Source: JAAYED01 sp040772225 (GTDB taxonomy: Bacteria; Chloroflexota; Anaerolineae; UBA1429). Taken from it: DNA of 64,000 bases. The notes beneath the pieces were generated by a model. The model was not told where the DNA came from, ran no database searches, and saw only the letters and a program-made list of their open reading frames with translations. Each line of letters starts with the position of its first letter. The first letter of the stretch is position 1. Made by a program: the position numbers and the translations under genes. Positions 61,901 through 64,000 of the stretch are shown here, in pieces. The DNA lies in NCBI GenBank assembly GCA_040772225.1, contig JAXGYO010000002.1:1612001-1676000 (forward strand), in the 5' to 3' direction.

Positions 61901-63693
61901 CCAGCCGCATCGGCTACCACCATGCGATCCTCGTCGATGCTCATCACGCGCCAGGTATTGGTACCCAGCGCAAAGACATCGCCTACGTGCGTCTCGAACA
62001 CAAACTCTTCATCCAGGGTGCCCAGACTGGTATGTCCATCGGCAAGCACAACACGGAACTCTCCCCTGTCCGGGATAGTGCCTCCGTTGCGGATGGCCAG
62101 CAAGCGCGTGCCTGGCAGTGGCAGGAGCATGTTGTTGACGCGATCCCACTCGACGGCGGGGCGCAGTCCGCGATACGCGTCACTGCTATACCCTCCGCTG
62201 ATCATCTTGAGTACAGACTGCAGCGCCTGGCGCGATAGTTTCTCGTAGCCATAGGCCTGACGCACCAGGCGGAACACATCATCCACACTCCGCGGCTCGA
62301 CAGAGACCATCGCCACGATCTGCTGTGCCAGGATATCGAGGCAATTCTGTGGCGCATGGGTGGGCTCTATGTCGCCCTGGAGCATGCCATGCGCCACGGC
62401 ACCGGCATCCAGCAGATCCTCACGGTGCGTGACATAGATGCGGCCATAGCTCGTCTGCCCCACCAGGTGTCCGGCACGGCCAATCCGCTGCAGCCCTCGC
62501 GAGATACCTCTCGGCGACTGCAATTGCAGCACGGCGTCCACGGAGCCGATATCGATACCCAGTTCGAGCGAACTGGTGGCGATCAGAGCCGCCAGAGCGC
62601 CCGACTTGAGCGCCTGCTCCAACTCCAGCCGGACGGCACGAGATACGCTGCCATGATGGGCGCGGAAGGGCCCTCCGACTCGGCCCGTGCCGGCCCACCC
62701 CTGGCCCCTGGGCACACCATCCACAAGGAGCCCCTCCGGAGAACCTGGTGGCACCTCCTCATCAGCCTCCCGGGCATACTGCTCATTGAGCCGGTCCGCG
62801 GCGCGCTCGGCTGCACGCCGGCTGTTGGCAAACACGAGCGTGGTATCGTGCCGCCGGATCTCATCCAGTACGCGAGGAACGAGCGCGGGCCAGATCGATC
62901 CACCCGGCAGCCGGCGCAGGTCGGCAACAGGGGTGACGACCTGGATATCCATCGGCTTGAGCACGCCGGCATCGACAACGGTCACAGAGCGAGGCGTCAG
63001 TACCGGCTCTTTTCCCCCCGCCTCAACCCAAACCTGTCCCCCGACATAGCGCGCCACCTCATCGAGCGGCCGCTGGGTGGCCGAAAGGCCGATGCGCTGT
63101 ACCCGATGGCCAGCGAGGCTTTCCAGTCGCTCGAGACTCAGGGCAAGATGCACACCGCGCTTGTTGCCGACCAGCGTGTGGATCTCGTCGATGATGACGC
63201 TCTCTACCGGTGCCAGCAACTTTCGGGCCTGTGGGCTTGTGAGCAGCAGATAGAGCGATTCAGGCGTTGTGATCAGGATATGTGGCGGGTTGCGCACCAT
63301 CCTTTGCCGTTCGGAGGCAGGAGTATCTCCCGTGCGAACAGCCGTCGCGATGGCAGGCAGCGTCTCGCCGTCTCTGGTCGCTGTGTGGTGTATCCCTCGC
63401 AGTGGCTCTTGCAGGTTGCGGGCGATGTCGTTATTGAGCGCCTTGAGCGGCGAGACGTACAGGAGCAGGACACCACTCTCAGAGGGACTGCGCGACAGCA
63501 TTGCATAAATACGGTCGATGCCCCACAGGAACGCCGCCAAAGTCTTGCCCGAACCCGTAGGCGACAGGATGAGCGTGTGCTCGCCGCGCTGAATGGCCGG
63601 CCACCCCAGCGACTGCGCGCGGGTGGGTTGGCCATACCGTTGCTGGAACCACTGACGCGTCGCCGGCAGAAACGCCGCTAGCTGTCCTTCCAT
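58942..63693 (-). CDS. lhr: Lhr-family ATP-dependent helicase, long form
   Basis: Large SF2 helicase of 1583 residues, similar in length to E. coli Lhr. Domains: RecA1 with motif I LSPTGSGKTLAAFL (Lys50), motif Ia VSPLKALNNDIARNL, motif II IDEIHTLVGNKRG (DEIH), motif III LSATQRPLDEV; RecA2 with SSLELGIDIGSVDAVLQL and QRIGRAGH; then a winged helix and Lhr beta-barrel core, as in bacterial Lhr-Core. The remaining roughly 700 residues form the Lhr C-terminal domain (VRRLPPRLS... HRYGVLG region), related to DNA-glycosylase-like or HTH folds. Lhr translocates 3' to 5' on single-stranded DNA in repair. A TTGCGG/TATGCT promoter lies just upstream. Confidence 0.94.
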   Translation of the reverse strand: MEGQLAAFLPATRQWFQQRYGQPTRAQSLGWPAIQRGEHTLILSPTGSGKTLAAFLWGIDRIYAMLSRSPSESGVLLLYVSPLKALNNDIARNLQEPLRGIHHTATRDGETLPAIATAVRTGDTPASERQRMVRNPPHILITTPESLYLLLTSPQARKLLAPVESVIIDEIHTLVGNKRGVHLALSLERLESLAGHRVQRIGLSATQRPLDEVARYVGGQVWVEAGGKEPVLTPRSVTVVDAGVLKPMDIQVVTPVADLRRLPGGSIWPALVPRVLDEIRRHDTTLVFANSRRAAERAADRLNEQYAREADEEVPPGSPEGLLVDGVPRGQGWAGTGRVGGPFRAHHGSVSRAVRLELEQALKSGALAALIATSSLELGIDIGSVDAVLQLQSPRGISRGLQRIGRAGHLVGQTSYGRIYVTHREDLLDAGAVAHGMLQGDIEPTHAPQNCLDILAQQIVAMVSVEPRSVDDVFRLVRQAYGYEKLSRQALQSVLKMISGGYSSDAYRGLRPAVEWDRVNNMLLPLPGTRLLAIRNGGTIPDRGEFRVVLADGHTSLGTLDEEFVFETHVGDVFALGTNTWRVMSIDEDRMVVADAAGAMPRMPFWRGELPKRDYHMGRALGAFRRLLAERVADLGWVPEDPRGPWPGDALMVLDWLAREYAMDDASARNAVCYVGQQLGHSGAISSDDTIVLERFTDALGDERLVIHSCFGARINSVWAMALTHAFRERLGTTVDVQVNDDAILFRLLEGDREPPLDIIRSMGAEEARERVLRELPNSALFGAQFRMNAARALILPRVRGAGRRTPFWLQRLRARDLLAICRDWDDFPLIAETYRDCLRDVLDVEHLGEMLDRLTSGDIRIVETRTLVPSPVAAGLVLEFAGIHLYEGDTPRLERQMQALSINRELLADLLDDGSLAELLRPDIIEQVEQELQHLADGYRARTRDELAVILRELGDLSTEEVAERSPGDGRAWLAELERDGRVERVLLPRRGERWVSAEHILRYRIAFDLATGDAEAPRATVDPMDMDGDTARMAVLRHMLRTHGPLTLEAIITRYDLQPDWLADALETLAGEGVVLRGRLAPGSTADQWCDRNVLERLHRETLSQLRREVRAVPLPDYACFLSRWQGLHPAHHPAEDPVLVTVGQLAGQLLPAEIWERDVFPLRMPDYTPALLDALCAQGDLTWQAQGSDWQHLRVRYFWAGEGNLYLEEQPDSSLIEGLDADACRVYEFVRAEGPVGSRVLQSALDLAPGPCDKALRELVLAGLMTNDRPEILRTIIAGRFGVDEGQGIRSSLDDHLAEWREQRKPALLQRPSRSEMLAGRRRVARRLPPRLSVEGRWSLVHRYGVLGEPLDPFAQAQAQARQALHCYGIISRDVIEGQRGMLPWAALYPHLYRMELTGEVRRGYFVQGLAGLQYALPEAVDALRAWTRADAPGRDALVLINAADPALIYGRESYTPDTPSGEDGGSDAIVKEPSFSRIPSNYVVLQNGVPVLVYEHGSGSWQTAEGGDDELVVRSVALLLSHITRSGGLAHRPRRVLVNAWNGRSPLESAIGEMLASLGFRRETPGMVWDGLAGGPPER

Positions 63694-63711
63694 GGCATCA
63701 CCTCAGCCCGT

Positions 63712-63740
63712 AGCATAACGCCGCTACCATCGAGCCGCAA
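63712..63740 (-). promoter_or_regulatory. promoter of lhr
   Basis: Reverse strand: TTGCGG (complement of 63735-63740), 17-base spacer, TATGCT (complement of 63712-63717), giving a short leader before ATG 63693. Confidence 0.55.
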
Positions 63741-63820
63741 ACCCCGCCGCCACCCTGACTGGACTCGGACCGTATGTCGAGGTAACATAAAGACACCGAG
63801 GGTGGAAGGGGTGTGTGACC

Positions 63821-64000
63821 ATGGCAATAACGAAAGATGGAGAGTTCTTTCTGGGCAAAGTGTTCGATCTTGCGGCGGGCAAGCTCACAGATACTCCCCT
63901 TACTTATGACCCTGCCGATCTAACGACGCATGCCATCGTTACGGGGATGACGGGCTCGGGCAAGACGGGTATGTGCGTGGGGCTGCTTGAGGAAGCGGCT
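63821..64000 (+). CDS. HerA/DUF87-type ATP-binding protein, first 60 residues (gene runs off the window)
   Basis: The frame begins MAITKDGEFFLGKVFDLAAG, then LTYDPADLTTHAIVTGMTGSGKTGMCVGLLEEAA, with a Walker A motif GMTGSGKTG near residue 46. The DLTTHAIVTGMTGSGKT context matches the DUF87/HerA translocase-type ATPases. GGAAGGGG lies upstream of ATG 63821. Only the N-terminus is present, so the identity is provisional. It diverges from lhr. Confidence 0.7.
   Translation, partial: MAITKDGEFFLGKVFDLAAGKLTDTPLTYDPADLTTHAIVTGMTGSGKTGMCVGLLEEAA

Overview
This 64 kb window is high-GC, densely coded bacterial chromosome. I see no tRNA, rRNA, CRISPR array, insertion sequence or phage gene. The gene set suggests a Chloroflexota (Anaerolineae-like) bacterium. 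Supporting features are a short HisG with a HisZ subunit, a TrpB2-type tryptophan synthase beta chain, T-box leaders, a SIMPL protein, a CpXC protein and a full-length Lhr helicase. This assignment is inference and has not been checked by a search. Many promoters match a sigma70-type pattern with a 17-base spacer.

Layout. 1-3.7 kb: 5' part of a dTDP-glucose 4,6-dehydratase gene, an MrfA-like DEAH helicase and ScpA. 3.8-16.4 kb: a carbohydrate and sugar-acid region with a UroD-like protein, GH4 glycosidase, Fe-S flavoprotein, SDR, SIMPL protein, an FAH-fold hydrolase overlapping a GH106-like rhamnosidase, a Gfo/Idh/MocA oxidoreductase and a glycyl radical enzyme with an unusual active-site loop. 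16.4-20.4 kb: pheS-pheT behind a Phe T-box. 20.4-23.1 kb: a Tat-exported DUF362 protein and a polyferredoxin membrane protein. 23.1-31.9 kb: a compact operon hisZ-G-D-C-B-H-A-F-I-E plus a HAD phosphatase, behind a leader peptide with four consecutive His codons and an intrinsic terminator. 31.9-33.7 kb: peptide deformylase, a hotdog thioesterase and a PDZ protein. 33.7-37 kb: trpB2 behind a Trp T-box, and folC. 37-49.3 kb: a lipoprotein, four family-2 glycosyltransferases, a polyprenyl glycosylphosphotransferase, HPF, two PLP enzymes and an ABC exporter. 49.6-64 kb: a radical SAM/HhH protein with an SOS-like operator, an FGGY kinase, an AlaX-type editing protein with an MBL-fold hydrolase, an orphan CoxM-like FAD protein, HemW, a CpXC repeat protein, a PHP phosphoesterase, Lhr, and the start of a HerA/DUF87-type ATPase.

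How it works together. The window shows two ways of sensing amino-acid supply. T-boxes read uncharged tRNA-Phe and tRNA-Trp; both specifier loops can be folded by eye, with TTC and TGG in equivalent positions. The his operon instead carries a ribosome-stalling leader peptide of the enterobacterial type. The his operon encodes every step except a recognised histidinol-phosphate phosphatase, and its terminal HAD gene is the natural candidate for that step. The main candidates for undescribed biology are the glycyl radical enzyme, the his attenuator in this lineage, the four-repeat CpXC protein, the terminator in the leader of an aminotransferase gene, and the operator at the radical SAM gene.
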